NCBI GenBank assembly: GCA_014804005.1
Contig: JAAVAP010000023.1
Location: 1-64,000 of the forward strand
Direction of reading: 5' to 3'
Source of the DNA: Treponema sp.
Lineage (GTDB): Bacteria > Spirochaetota > Spirochaetia > Treponematales > Treponemataceae
DNA: 64,000 nt
A model generated the notes under the pieces. It searched no databases. It was not told the origin of the DNA and saw only the letters and a program-made list of their open reading frames with translations. Shown here piece by piece: positions 15,681-23,023 of the stretch. Both the position numbers and the translations under genes were made by a program. Each line of letters begins with the position of its first letter. Within the stretch, counting starts at the first letter, position 1.

Positions 15681-16943
15681 ATGAAAAAAACGTTTGCCGC
15701 AGCTGCAATCTTCTTTCTCATTCCGTTGTGCGTGTTCTGCGCCGCGCCGTCGTTGTATGACGCGTGGGACGAATTCGCGGAGGCGGCGCGGCGGGCGGAA
15801 AATGGCGAGGACTTTGACGGCGATGAATATGCGGTGGCTCTCGGCGAATTGGTCGCAGACTTGGACGTGCTCATACAAAGCGAGCGGTTCAAATACATAG
15901 ACAGCCAGCGGGACAATCCGCAGAGAATGGCGACCAGTCATTCATGGCAGGATTCTGCCGCAGAAAAACATTTGAACACGATGGGCAAACTCTACGGCGC
16001 GGTGAAAAATCTGCGCGACACGGCGGAAACATACCGGCGGCAGTTTTCCGGCGGAGGCGTTTCGCAGGCGGAGCGAAAAATCCGCGCGGAGCAGTCGTTT
16101 GCCGCGCTCCAGTCTTTGATCGTCATGGTGGCGCGCTACGAAACCGAAGCCACCAACGCGACAAGCACCATGTTCTCGCTGCTCGTCATCATCTTTTCGG
16201 CAGTGGCGGCGTTAATCGGCGCGGCGATCATCGCGTACGGACTTCGGCAGAAAACCGTGGCGGAACTCGAGCAGAAAATGAAGGACGGACAGACGATTGT
16301 CAGCATTCAGGAAAACGAGCGCAACAGGATGTACCGCGAACTGCACGACACGGTGGCGCAGGACATCCGCGCGACCGCGCTTTTTTCCAAGCAGCTCGGC
16401 AACCAAACCGGAGTGCCGAAGGAAGTCTCGGAACTGACGAAGAAAATATCGATGTTGTGCCAGCAAAGTTTGAACAGCATGTATGCGACCATTGCGGATC
16501 TCGCGCCCCCGGAACTTGACGGCAATTTTTCGGACGCGCTGGACATGCTCTGCACGAACCACCGCAGGCTCACCGGCATTCCGTGCAAGCGGCATATCGA
16601 CAATGGCGCGGCGGAACGGCTTTCCGCGCTGAACGCCGACAAAAAACTGCATGTCTATCGCATCGTGCAGGAAGCGTTGCAGAACGCCGCCAAACACGCG
16701 CACCCTTCGGAATGCTCGCTCATCGTCAACGCGACAGACGAAAAAGTCTCGCTGTTCGTGACGGACGACGGGACGGGCTTCTCGCCGGGTACTGCGAAAG
16801 CGCGGCGGACATTCGGCATTTCCGGCATGAAAAGTCGCGCGGAACTTGTCGGCGCGGTGCTGTCCATCAATTCGAGCGAAGAGGGCGGCACAGAAGTCAA
16901 GCTGGAAATTCCGATCCGTGAAACCCGGAATGGGGGGGGGTAA
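15681..16943 (+). CDS. Membrane sensor histidine kinase (NarL-class HisKA_3)
   Basis: A 420-residue protein. It has a signal/anchor segment at 5-20, an extracytoplasmic helical region to about 160, a membrane segment at 165-187, then HisKA_3 with the phospho-acceptor His222 in RELHDTVAQD and a HATPase_c domain (QEALQNAAKHA; DDGTGFSPG; FGISGMKSR). Such kinases normally phosphorylate a LuxR-type regulator, but none is encoded nearby. The last codons before TAA are Asn-Gly-Gly-Gly, formed by a G9 tract at 16932-16940. The start at 15681 follows a -10 box directly; the upstream in-frame ATG at 15661-15663 would precede that box. Confidence 0.85.
   Translation: MKKTFAAAAIFFLIPLCVFCAAPSLYDAWDEFAEAARRAENGEDFDGDEYAVALGELVADLDVLIQSERFKYIDSQRDNPQRMATSHSWQDSAAEKHLNTMGKLYGAVKNLRDTAETYRRQFSGGGVSQAERKIRAEQSFAALQSLIVMVARYETEATNATSTMFSLLVIIFSAVAALIGAAIIAYGLRQKTVAELEQKMKDGQTIVSIQENERNRMYRELHDTVAQDIRATALFSKQLGNQTGVPKEVSELTKKISMLCQQSLNSMYATIADLAPPELDGNFSDALDMLCTNHRRLTGIPCKRHIDNGAAERLSALNADKKLHVYRIVQEALQNAAKHAHPSECSLIVNATDEKVSLFVTDDGTGFSPGTAKARRTFGISGMKSRAELVGAVLSINSSEEGGTEVKLEIPIRETRNGGG
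16932..16940 (+). repeat. G9 tract at the kinase / paralogue 1 junction
   Basis: AAT-G9-TAA forms the kinase C-terminus and stop. The tract lies 9 nt before GTG 16950, the start of the next gene, a usable Shine-Dalgarno position. Confidence 0.9.
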
Positions 16944-16949
16944 ACGATA

Positions 16950-17651
16950 GTGATGAAAAATAATGCTCTCAAACTACGCGGTTTTCTCATACAATGCGCG
17001 GCAGGGATTGTGGCGGGATTCCTGAACATCGCGCTTTCCCTTGCGGCAATCAAATTGCACGTGCCGCTTTTCATGGACACGCTGTTCACGGTGACGGCAT
17101 CGTGCTTCGGGTGGACATGCGGAATCGTCGCCGCGGTCTCGCTCCACACCCTTTCATTCGTGGTGCACGGATTCATGTTGCAGAACCTCACGTTCTTTTT
17201 TTGCAGCCTGACTATGGTGGTATGTGTGCGCCTCATGCTGTTCCGAAAAAACGCGCTGAACACGATGGAGCATGGCGGCTCAAAACCGCTGCGCCTGCTG
17301 ATCCTTGCAATCGTCCTCGCGCTCGTCATCAGTCTTGAGGGCGGGCTGTTCTACTACGCACTCATCAGTCTCACGAAATACAACATCGGAAATCAGGCGG
17401 TCAACATGCTGATATACACGTTCGTGACGCAGAATGTTCCCATGCTCATTTCGGCGACGCTCGCCCGCTTTCCCGTGAACCTCGTGGACAAAGCCGCTGC
17501 CGTGTTCGGCGGCTACGGAATTTTCGCGCTTTTGCAGAAGGCGGCGGCTCGACGAAAAAACAGTGGCGGAAGCAAGAATGAAAATTCCTTTGCGTCTGAC
17601 ATTGGAATGGGGGGGGGTATAGAAAATGCGGACGGATATGACGAAATTTGA
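16950..17651 (+). CDS. Integral membrane protein, tandem paralogue 1 of 3
   Basis: A 233-residue protein with about six hydrophobic segments. The motif PLFMDTLFTVTASCFGW near residue 35 and the ending NLVDKAAAVFGGYGIFALLQK resemble ECF-transporter S-component-like membrane domains, which also occur as sensors; I cannot decide between transport and sensing. The start is GTG 16950 (or ATG 16953), 9-12 nt after a G9 tract that is the only ribosome-site candidate. The C-terminal tail crosses a second G9 tract (17609-17617) and overlaps the start of paralogue 2 by 26 bp. Confidence 0.7.
   Translation: MMKNNALKLRGFLIQCAAGIVAGFLNIALSLAAIKLHVPLFMDTLFTVTASCFGWTCGIVAAVSLHTLSFVVHGFMLQNLTFFFCSLTMVVCVRLMLFRKNALNTMEHGGSKPLRLLILAIVLALVISLEGGLFYYALISLTKYNIGNQAVNMLIYTFVTQNVPMLISATLARFPVNLVDKAAAVFGGYGIFALLQKAAARRKNSGGSKNENSFASDIGMGGGIENADGYDEI
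17609..17617 (+). repeat. G9 tract at the paralogue 1 / paralogue 2 junction
   Basis: ATG9 then TATAGAAA and ATG 17626, an 8-nt spacing ideal for a Shine-Dalgarno sequence. It is also translated as Gly-Gly-Gly in the tail of paralogue 1; adding or removing one G ends paralogue 1 shortly afterwards. Confidence 0.9.
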
Positions 17652-18357
17652 TTCTTTGAAAACGCGAAACATTTTCGCGCAATGCGCGGCGGGAATTGTC
17701 GCGGGCTTTTTGAACCTGCTGCTTTCTTCAATAGCAATCAGATTGCACGTACCGCTTTTTATGGACACGCTTTTCACCGTGACGGCATCGTGTTTCGGGT
17801 GGACGTGCGGAATCATCGCCGCAGTCGCAAGCCATATCATCGGGTTTTTGTCGGACGGATATTCCTTCCCGAAAGATGTTCCGAACCTGCTCTACTTTTT
17901 TTGCAGCCTCACCATAGTGGCGGGAGTGCGAATTGTGCTTTTCCGAAAGCCGCTGAATGCCGGCAGAGCGAATCCGTTTGACATGCTTTTTTTGAGCATC
18001 GTCTTCGCGTTCGTCATCAGCTTGGAAGGCGGACTGTTCTATGTTATGCTCGTCCAAAGCAACCGCGTGAGCGCAAATATTATAGGAAACCGCGCGGTGA
18101 GCAGCCTGATATACACGTTCGTGACGAAAAACATTCCGATGCTCATAGCCTCGCCGCTCGCAAGCATCCCCGTGAATCTCGTGGACAAAACGCTCGCCGT
18201 GTTTGGCGGGTATGGGATTTTCGCGCTTTTGAAAAAAACGCTGTTCCAACAAAAAAGCCGGAGCGAAAATCTAGCCGAAAATTCCGCAGCGCACGATATG
18301 ATGGATGAACAGGGGGGGGGTAAAACAGAAAGTGCAGGCGAATTCGATGAAATTTGA
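17626..18357 (+). CDS. Integral membrane protein, tandem paralogue 2 of 3
   Basis: A 243-residue paralogue of the preceding protein, conserved in PLFMDTLFTVTASCFGW, in SLEGGLFY and in the ending NLVDKTLAVFGGYGIFALLKK. ATG 17626 lies 8 nt after a G9 run; an alternative ATG at 17638 aligns with the MKFDSLK start of paralogue 3. The C-terminal tail (GGGKTESAGEFDEI) matches the tail of paralogue 1 (GGGIENADGYDEI) because both are read across a G9 tract and the start of the next copy. The junction itself was therefore duplicated with the gene. Confidence 0.7.
   Translation: MRTDMTKFDSLKTRNIFAQCAAGIVAGFLNLLLSSIAIRLHVPLFMDTLFTVTASCFGWTCGIIAAVASHIIGFLSDGYSFPKDVPNLLYFFCSLTIVAGVRIVLFRKPLNAGRANPFDMLFLSIVFAFVISLEGGLFYVMLVQSNRVSANIIGNRAVSSLIYTFVTKNIPMLIASPLASIPVNLVDKTLAVFGGYGIFALLKKTLFQQKSRSENLAENSAAHDMMDEQGGGKTESAGEFDEI
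18312..18320 (+). repeat. G9 tract at the paralogue 2 / paralogue 3 junction
   Basis: CA-G9-TAAAACAGAAA then GTG 18332 (11-nt spacing) or ATG 18347. An ATG at 18305 upstream of the tract is in frame with paralogue 3 only at this length modulo three, so tract changes could switch an N-terminal extension. Confidence 0.9.
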
Positions 18358-18967
18358 TTCTTTGAAAATGCGGAACATTCCCGCGCAATGCACAATCGGG
18401 CTTGCCGCAGGCGTTCTGAACCTGCTTTTTTGTTCGGCGGCAATCGCGCTGAAACTGCCGCTTTTTATGGACACGCTTTTCACCGTGACGGCATCATGCT
18501 TCGGCTGGGCGTGTGGAATCGTCGCCGCAGTTTCTTTCCATATCATTAAGTTTGCGGTGCACGGACAGGCTTCGCCGCGATACCTACAGAACATGGTTTT
18601 CTTTCTTTGCAGCCTGACCGTAGTGATTTGCGTGCGCCTCATGCTGTTCCGAAAAAGCGCGGCCGGCACGGCGGAACGCGGCGGGTCAAAACCGCTGCGC
18701 CTGCTGATTTTGGGAATCGTCCTCGCGCTCGCCATTAGCTTTGAAGGCGGACTGTTTTATGCCGCAATCATCAGCCGAACAAAACACATCCTTGAAAATC
18801 ACGCCGTCAACATGCTGCTCTATCCTTTGATGACGCAGAACGTTCCCATGCCAGCCTCGTCAACGCTCATCAGCATTCCCGTGAACCTCGTGGACAAAAC
18901 CATCGCCGTGTTCGGCGGGTACGGGGTGTATGCGCTGTTGCGGAAGGCGGGGTGGAGAAAAGGATAA
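18332..18967 (+). CDS. Integral membrane protein, tandem paralogue 3 of 3
   Basis: A 211-residue paralogue of the two upstream genes with the same PLFMDTLFTVTASCFGW, SFEGGLFY and NLVDKTIAVFGGYGVYALL signatures, but lacking the long polar tail. No G tract follows it; it is the last gene before the convergent MATE gene. GTG 18332 corresponds in alignment to the start of paralogue 2. ATG 18347 (MKFDSLKMRN) and ATG 18305 are alternatives. All three paralogues presumably function with the upstream kinase, as co-sensors or transporter subunits, but no family assignment proves this. Confidence 0.68.
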   Translation: MQANSMKFDSLKMRNIPAQCTIGLAAGVLNLLFCSAAIALKLPLFMDTLFTVTASCFGWACGIVAAVSFHIIKFAVHGQASPRYLQNMVFFLCSLTVVICVRLMLFRKSAAGTAERGGSKPLRLLILGIVLALAISFEGGLFYAAIISRTKHILENHAVNMLLYPLMTQNVPMPASSTLISIPVNLVDKTIAVFGGYGVYALLRKAGWRKG

Positions 18968-19011
18968 GGGGAAGCGAGGAAATGCGCCCGCCACATACGC
19001 CGCGCGACTTG

Positions 19012-20367
19012 TCAAAACTCCAATGAAACCTTCATTTTTCTATGAAGCGGAATTGCCATGCACACGGTTACGACGGCGGAAAGCGCGTCAGCAACTGGCT
19101 GGGCGTACAGAATTCCGTTCAGTCCCCACACCGTCGGCAGGAAAAGCATAACAGGAACAAAGCAGATTCCCTGCCTGCACGAGCCAAGCACGAAGCCCGC
19201 GCCGCCTTTTCCCATGGCGAGTAACAGGGCGGAATACACCGTGTAAAATCCGAAAAGCGTCATCGAAATGCCGTTCGCCCGCAGAGCCGCCGCTCCAATG
19301 CGGATCACTTCGACATTGCCCGCCGCGAACTGCGAGACAATCGTTGTCGGAAAAATCGCCAACGTCAGGCCGAACGCCGCGCAGAATGCCGTCGTCCACA
19401 GCACGGCGACTTTGATTGATTCGCGCAGGCGGACAAAATTTTTCGCGCCGTAACTGTAGCCCGCGACGGGCTGAAAGCCTTTGACGAATCCGAACACGGA
19501 CAGACTGCCCAAGGAAATCAGTCGGGTGACGATGCCCATTCCTGCGATTGCCGCGTCGCCGTATCTGCCCGCGGCATTGTTCGTGAGCGAAATCGAAACG
19601 CCCGTCAAAATCTGGAACGCAAGCGTGGGCGCGCCGATTTTGAAAATCCCGGACAAAGTTTCTGCGGTGAACGCGCACTCCGAAAAACGAAAGCGGAACA
19701 AACTTTTCTTCCGCAAAATATACGCCAGGTACACGCACGTCGAGACCGCCTGCGAAAGAGCCGTTGCGAACGCCGCGCCCGACACGCCCCAGCCGAACGC
19801 ATAAATGAACAGCGGATCCAAGGCGATGTTGAGCGCAGCCCCAGTCAGCAGCGCGCACATCGTCGTTTTTGCCGCGCCTTCGCTTGCCGCAATGCTGTTC
19901 ATCGTGACGTTGAACACGGTGAAAATGCACGAGGCAACGTATATCCGCGCATACGAGGCGGCAAACGGCATGACGCTTTCGGTCGCCCCAAGAAGTTTTA
20001 GGACAGACTGAAGTAACGCCATGAAAACGGCGATGACTGCCGCCCCGACAATCAGGCTGCCGTACACTGCGGTGCTTGCACTTCGTTCGGCACGCGCCGT
20101 GTCTCCGCGTCCGAGCAGCCGGGAAATGACGGAAGCCGCGCCGCTGCCAAAAAGCAGCCCGATGCCGACAACAATCTGCCCGAGCGGATATGACACGGAA
20201 AGCGCAGCCGTCTGCCGCTCCCCCAGCCCGCCGACAAAATACACGTCGGCAAGATTGTAGAACGCGTTTACCAGCATGCCGATCATCGTCGGAACGCCCA
20301 TCGCCAAGAGCGCCTTCGGCACGGGCGCACTTCCGAGCAACTGCATTTTTTCGTTTTGACTGTTCAT
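19012..20367 (-). CDS. MATE-family multidrug/cation antiporter
   Basis: A 451-residue, twelve-helix protein with the MATE pattern: MGVPTMIGMLVNAFYNLAD near the N-terminus and a second homologous half beginning IFKIGAPTLAFQILTG. MATE proteins export drugs or metabolites using Na+ or H+ gradients; this one looks closest to the MepA-like branch. AAAGGAG precedes ATG 20367. It is divergent from a PadR regulator, with an inverted repeat between them, the classical arrangement for a PadR-controlled efflux pump. Confidence 0.88.
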   Translation of the reverse strand: MNSQNEKMQLLGSAPVPKALLAMGVPTMIGMLVNAFYNLADVYFVGGLGERQTAALSVSYPLGQIVVGIGLLFGSGAASVISRLLGRGDTARAERSASTAVYGSLIVGAAVIAVFMALLQSVLKLLGATESVMPFAASYARIYVASCIFTVFNVTMNSIAASEGAAKTTMCALLTGAALNIALDPLFIYAFGWGVSGAAFATALSQAVSTCVYLAYILRKKSLFRFRFSECAFTAETLSGIFKIGAPTLAFQILTGVSISLTNNAAGRYGDAAIAGMGIVTRLISLGSLSVFGFVKGFQPVAGYSYGAKNFVRLRESIKVAVLWTTAFCAAFGLTLAIFPTTIVSQFAAGNVEVIRIGAAALRANGISMTLFGFYTVYSALLLAMGKGGAGFVLGSCRQGICFVPVMLFLPTVWGLNGILYAQPVADALSAVVTVCMAIPLHRKMKVSLEF

Positions 20368-20396
20368 ACGGAACTCCTTTTACAATGATATTGTAT

Positions 20397-20417
20397 ATTA
20401 CTATAAAATATAGTAAT
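20397..20417. promoter_or_regulatory. Palindromic operator candidate between MATE and padR genes
   Basis: ATTACTATA-AAA-TATAGTAAT, perfect 9-bp arms, centred in the 110-bp divergent intergenic region. It is a likely PadR binding site controlling both genes. Confidence 0.6.
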
Positions 20418-20477
20418 TGAAGATAGAATTGAAATATAGTATAATTTATATTATTAGTCAAGACAAAGGAGAGAAAA

Positions 20478-21002
20478 ATGTCGGCAATTGACCTTGTTAT
20501 TTTGGGAATGCTGAAAAAGAAGCCGATGGGCGCGTATGAGCTGCAAAAGCTGGTGGAATACCGCAGCATTTCAAAATGGGTGAAAATCAGCACGCCATCA
20601 ATCTACAAAAAAGTGCTTCAACTGGAAGAAAATGGCTTTGTCACCAGCCGCTTCGAGCGCGACGGCAACATGCCCGAAAAGGCGGTGTATTCGCTGACGG
20701 ACGAAGGGAAAAAAGAATTCGAGCAGCTCATGCTCGACCTTTCGCGACGCCCGGTGCGCCTCTTCCTTGACTGCAACGCCGTCGCCGTCAACTTGGATTC
20801 CATGCCGAAAAAAAAGCGGCAGGAATGCATTCAGAACATTTGCCAAAGCGTGCAAGATCTGAAAGCGGAACTCGCAGAACACCTTGCGCAAAAACAGGAC
20901 GCGCCAGATGTCCCGGCGGCGGGCATGGCAGTCCTGCGGCAGCAGATTCTTTTGGCGGACGCGCTCGAACAATGGGCGGAGTCGTTGCAAGCACAGGAAT
21001 AA
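20478..21002 (+). CDS. PadR-family transcriptional regulator
   Basis: A 174-residue protein with the PadR winged-helix pattern (LVILGMLKKKPMGAYELQKLVE, TPSIYKKVLQLEENGFV, PEKAVYSLTDEGKKEF) and a C-terminal helical dimerisation region typical of the AphA/Vir-like group. AAAGGAG lies upstream of ATG 20478. It probably represses the divergent MATE gene and itself until an inducer binds. Confidence 0.88.
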   Translation: MSAIDLVILGMLKKKPMGAYELQKLVEYRSISKWVKISTPSIYKKVLQLEENGFVTSRFERDGNMPEKAVYSLTDEGKKEFEQLMLDLSRRPVRLFLDCNAVAVNLDSMPKKKRQECIQNICQSVQDLKAELAEHLAQKQDAPDVPAAGMAVLRQQILLADALEQWAESLQAQE

Positions 21003-21042
21003 ATTTCCGGCGGCGCGTTTTAATTATTGTTATGGAGGAAAA

Positions 21043-21597
21043 ATGAATTTAATCTTGCATTCAAATAAAATCGACGACTACTTAAAGCACGACGATGTGA
21101 TCGATTTTGAAAATGAAGCCGTTTCAAAACTTGCCGATGCATTATTCCAAAAGGCAGACAGAGGCGAAGACGCGGTTACGTGCGCCGCGTCGGAAGTGCT
21201 GAGGGCCGGACACGGAATTTGTTTTGCGAAATCTCACTTGCTTGCTGCCCTGCTGCGCGCAAAATCCGTCCCGGCGGGCTTTTGTTATCAAAAGCTGATT
21301 TTGGACGACGAAACCGCTCCCGTCCTGATTTACCACGGACTGAACGGCCTGTATATCAAAGCACGCAAAAAATGGATACGGCTCGACGCGCGGGGAAACA
21401 AAGCCGGCGTGAACGCGCAATTCTCGCTGGAAACGGAACGGCTTGCGTTTGCGGTGCGCCCGGAACTGGGAGAAGAAGATGGCTTTGTTATATACCCCGC
21501 CCCCGATGTGAAGGTGGTGGAAAAATTACGAAACGCCAAAACGCGGACGGAACTTTGGGCGAATCTGCCGGAAGAATTGGGGTATTGGAGCAATTGA
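21043..21597 (+). CDS. Transglutaminase-like cysteine peptidase-fold protein
   Basis: A 184-residue protein with the transglutaminase-core triad in order: Cys60 in GHGICFAKSH, His98 in YHGLNGLY and Asp115 in RLDARGNK. Small bacterial members of this fold act as proteases or amidases, or remain uncharacterised. ATG 21043 has GGAGG 5 nt upstream; a longer frame from 20884 lies over the padR gene and is rejected. It follows padR by 40 bp and may be in the same transcript, but a functional link to efflux is not evident. Confidence 0.75.
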   Translation: MNLILHSNKIDDYLKHDDVIDFENEAVSKLADALFQKADRGEDAVTCAASEVLRAGHGICFAKSHLLAALLRAKSVPAGFCYQKLILDDETAPVLIYHGLNGLYIKARKKWIRLDARGNKAGVNAQFSLETERLAFAVRPELGEEDGFVIYPAPDVKVVEKLRNAKTRTELWANLPEELGYWSN

Positions 21598-21730
21598 AAT
21601 CAGCCTTGCAAACTATTCTCTGGATTCAATCAGCATCAATTATGCCGACATTCAAGCCGCTATGCCCACAAGCCGTCGAGATTGCTACTTTTGTTTGTGT
21701 CGTGCAAATCGAAAATTTTTCTCTCGGCAA

Positions 21731-21759
21731 TTGCAAGAATTCTGCCGAAACTGTAAAAT
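21731..21759 (+). promoter_or_regulatory. Promoter of the lipoprotein gene at 21767, leaderless type
   Basis: TTGCAA (21731-21736), 17-nt spacer, TAAAAT (21754-21759), then seven bases to ATG 21767. No Shine-Dalgarno sequence is present. Confidence 0.5.
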
Positions 21760-21766
21760 GAAAGCG

Positions 21767-22960
21767 ATGAAAATTTTTCTCAAAGCAAATTGCATTTTCT
21801 CGAAAATTTTTTGCGCGGTATTTTTTTCGATTTTGATTTCGTGCGCTCAAAAAAACTCGCCCGAGCAAATTCCCATTGCCACCGAAGAAATCGTGAATTT
21901 GGAAAAAAACAATTCGGCTTTCGAATGGTTTTGCCTCACGCGCGACGGATTTGAAAAAATCGAGCGTCCGCAAAAAACTCCCGCCGTCATAAAAAAGCCC
22001 TGGACCGAGGCTTTGAGAATTTCTTACATGGCGCAGGCGGCGGAAAATTCTCCGCTCGATGTGGACGCGAATTCCGCGCCAAAAGTTTTCGCGCTTGTCA
22101 ATCGTCTTGGCGTGATTGCGCTCGGCGCAGAAGAAAATAAAATTTTTAAAGACGATTCGATTTTCGCAAATCGTTCCGCAGAAAAAATTGTTTTCATGAA
22201 TGGCACTCCCGTGATTTCAGTTTACAAAAATTCTTTTTTCAACGAAAAAATTTCCGCGCACGAAATGTTCCGTCCTTTCCTCGTGCAACTCGCGCAAGAT
22301 TCGGGCGTGTTCTTTCCGATTCTGACTTACGAAAATCTCGCGCTCGACGAAAAAACTCAGGTGAACGATTTTTGCTGGAACGGTGCGCAATGGTTTTGTT
22401 CCACGAAATCCAGCGACGAAAACGAAACGAAATTTGAATATTTGAAATTCCGCCCCGAAACTACGCTGCTTTCGATTTTGCCCGAACAAAATTTTATTTC
22501 GATAGAAGAATCCGATGAAGACGAATTTCGCGCACAACGCCGCCCGCAAAAATTTTCCTACGCCCCCGACCGCGTAAAAGAATTGCTGGAAAATTTGCCA
22601 GCCGATTTCAATTTCTATGCAGAATGCAAAATCGCATCGGGTCCTACCCCGCACGAATATTTGCGCGGAAAAGTTTCAAGCGGCGCGATGCGAAAAGCCA
22701 CCGTGCAAATCAGCGACACATGGATCGCCGCGCTTTTCGAGGACGGCACGATTTTTTTGAACGGCGCGCTTTACGGCAAAAAAATTCTGAACGGCGGAAA
22801 ATCAATCGCGCTGCGCTTGCCGAAACTTCCGAGCGGCTACATCTATTCCGACTTCGGAATTTCAGGAACACAATTTTTCGCCGCATGGGAAGAAAGCGAA
22901 TTTTTCAAAACAGGACGCGCGGGTTTTATAAAAGTTAATTTAGAAAAAATTCTTTATTAG
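21767..22960 (+). CDS. Lipoprotein of unknown function
   Basis: A 397-residue protein with a lipoprotein signal peptide whose lipobox is ILISC at about residue 26. The mature part has short repeated beta-strand motifs (FALVNRLGVIAL, TWIAALFEDGTIFLNGALYG) that may be propeller blades, but no named family is recognised. ATG 21767 is preferred because it lies just after a predicted -10 box; ATG 21758 overlaps that box. Base composition and codon style from here to about 59 kb differ from the preceding accessory region, so this looks like the start of the core segment. Confidence 0.65.
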   Translation: MKIFLKANCIFSKIFCAVFFSILISCAQKNSPEQIPIATEEIVNLEKNNSAFEWFCLTRDGFEKIERPQKTPAVIKKPWTEALRISYMAQAAENSPLDVDANSAPKVFALVNRLGVIALGAEENKIFKDDSIFANRSAEKIVFMNGTPVISVYKNSFFNEKISAHEMFRPFLVQLAQDSGVFFPILTYENLALDEKTQVNDFCWNGAQWFCSTKSSDENETKFEYLKFRPETTLLSILPEQNFISIEESDEDEFRAQRRPQKFSYAPDRVKELLENLPADFNFYAECKIASGPTPHEYLRGKVSSGAMRKATVQISDTWIAALFEDGTIFLNGALYGKKILNGGKSIALRLPKLPSGYIYSDFGISGTQFFAAWEESEFFKTGRAGFIKVNLEKILY

Positions 22961-22972
22961 AAGAAATCAAAA

Positions 22973-23001
22973 ACATCCGCGCGGAAATCGTGCGCGGATG
23001 T
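22973..23001. terminator. Bidirectional terminator between convergent genes
   Basis: ACATCCGCGC pairs with GCGCGGATGT (22973-22982 / 22992-23001). It is followed by a T-rich stretch on the plus strand and by TTTTT on the minus strand, and serves both the lipoprotein gene and thrS. Confidence 0.7.
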
Positions 23002-23023
23002 TCTGAAAATATTTTTTCGCAAA

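Noticed and set aside
19088..20593. 501-residue frame on the minus strand over the MATE gene
   Set aside because: It is an out-of-frame shadow of the MATE gene, rich in Arg/Cys/His without domain signatures; the overlapping frame gives a clear twelve-helix transporter.
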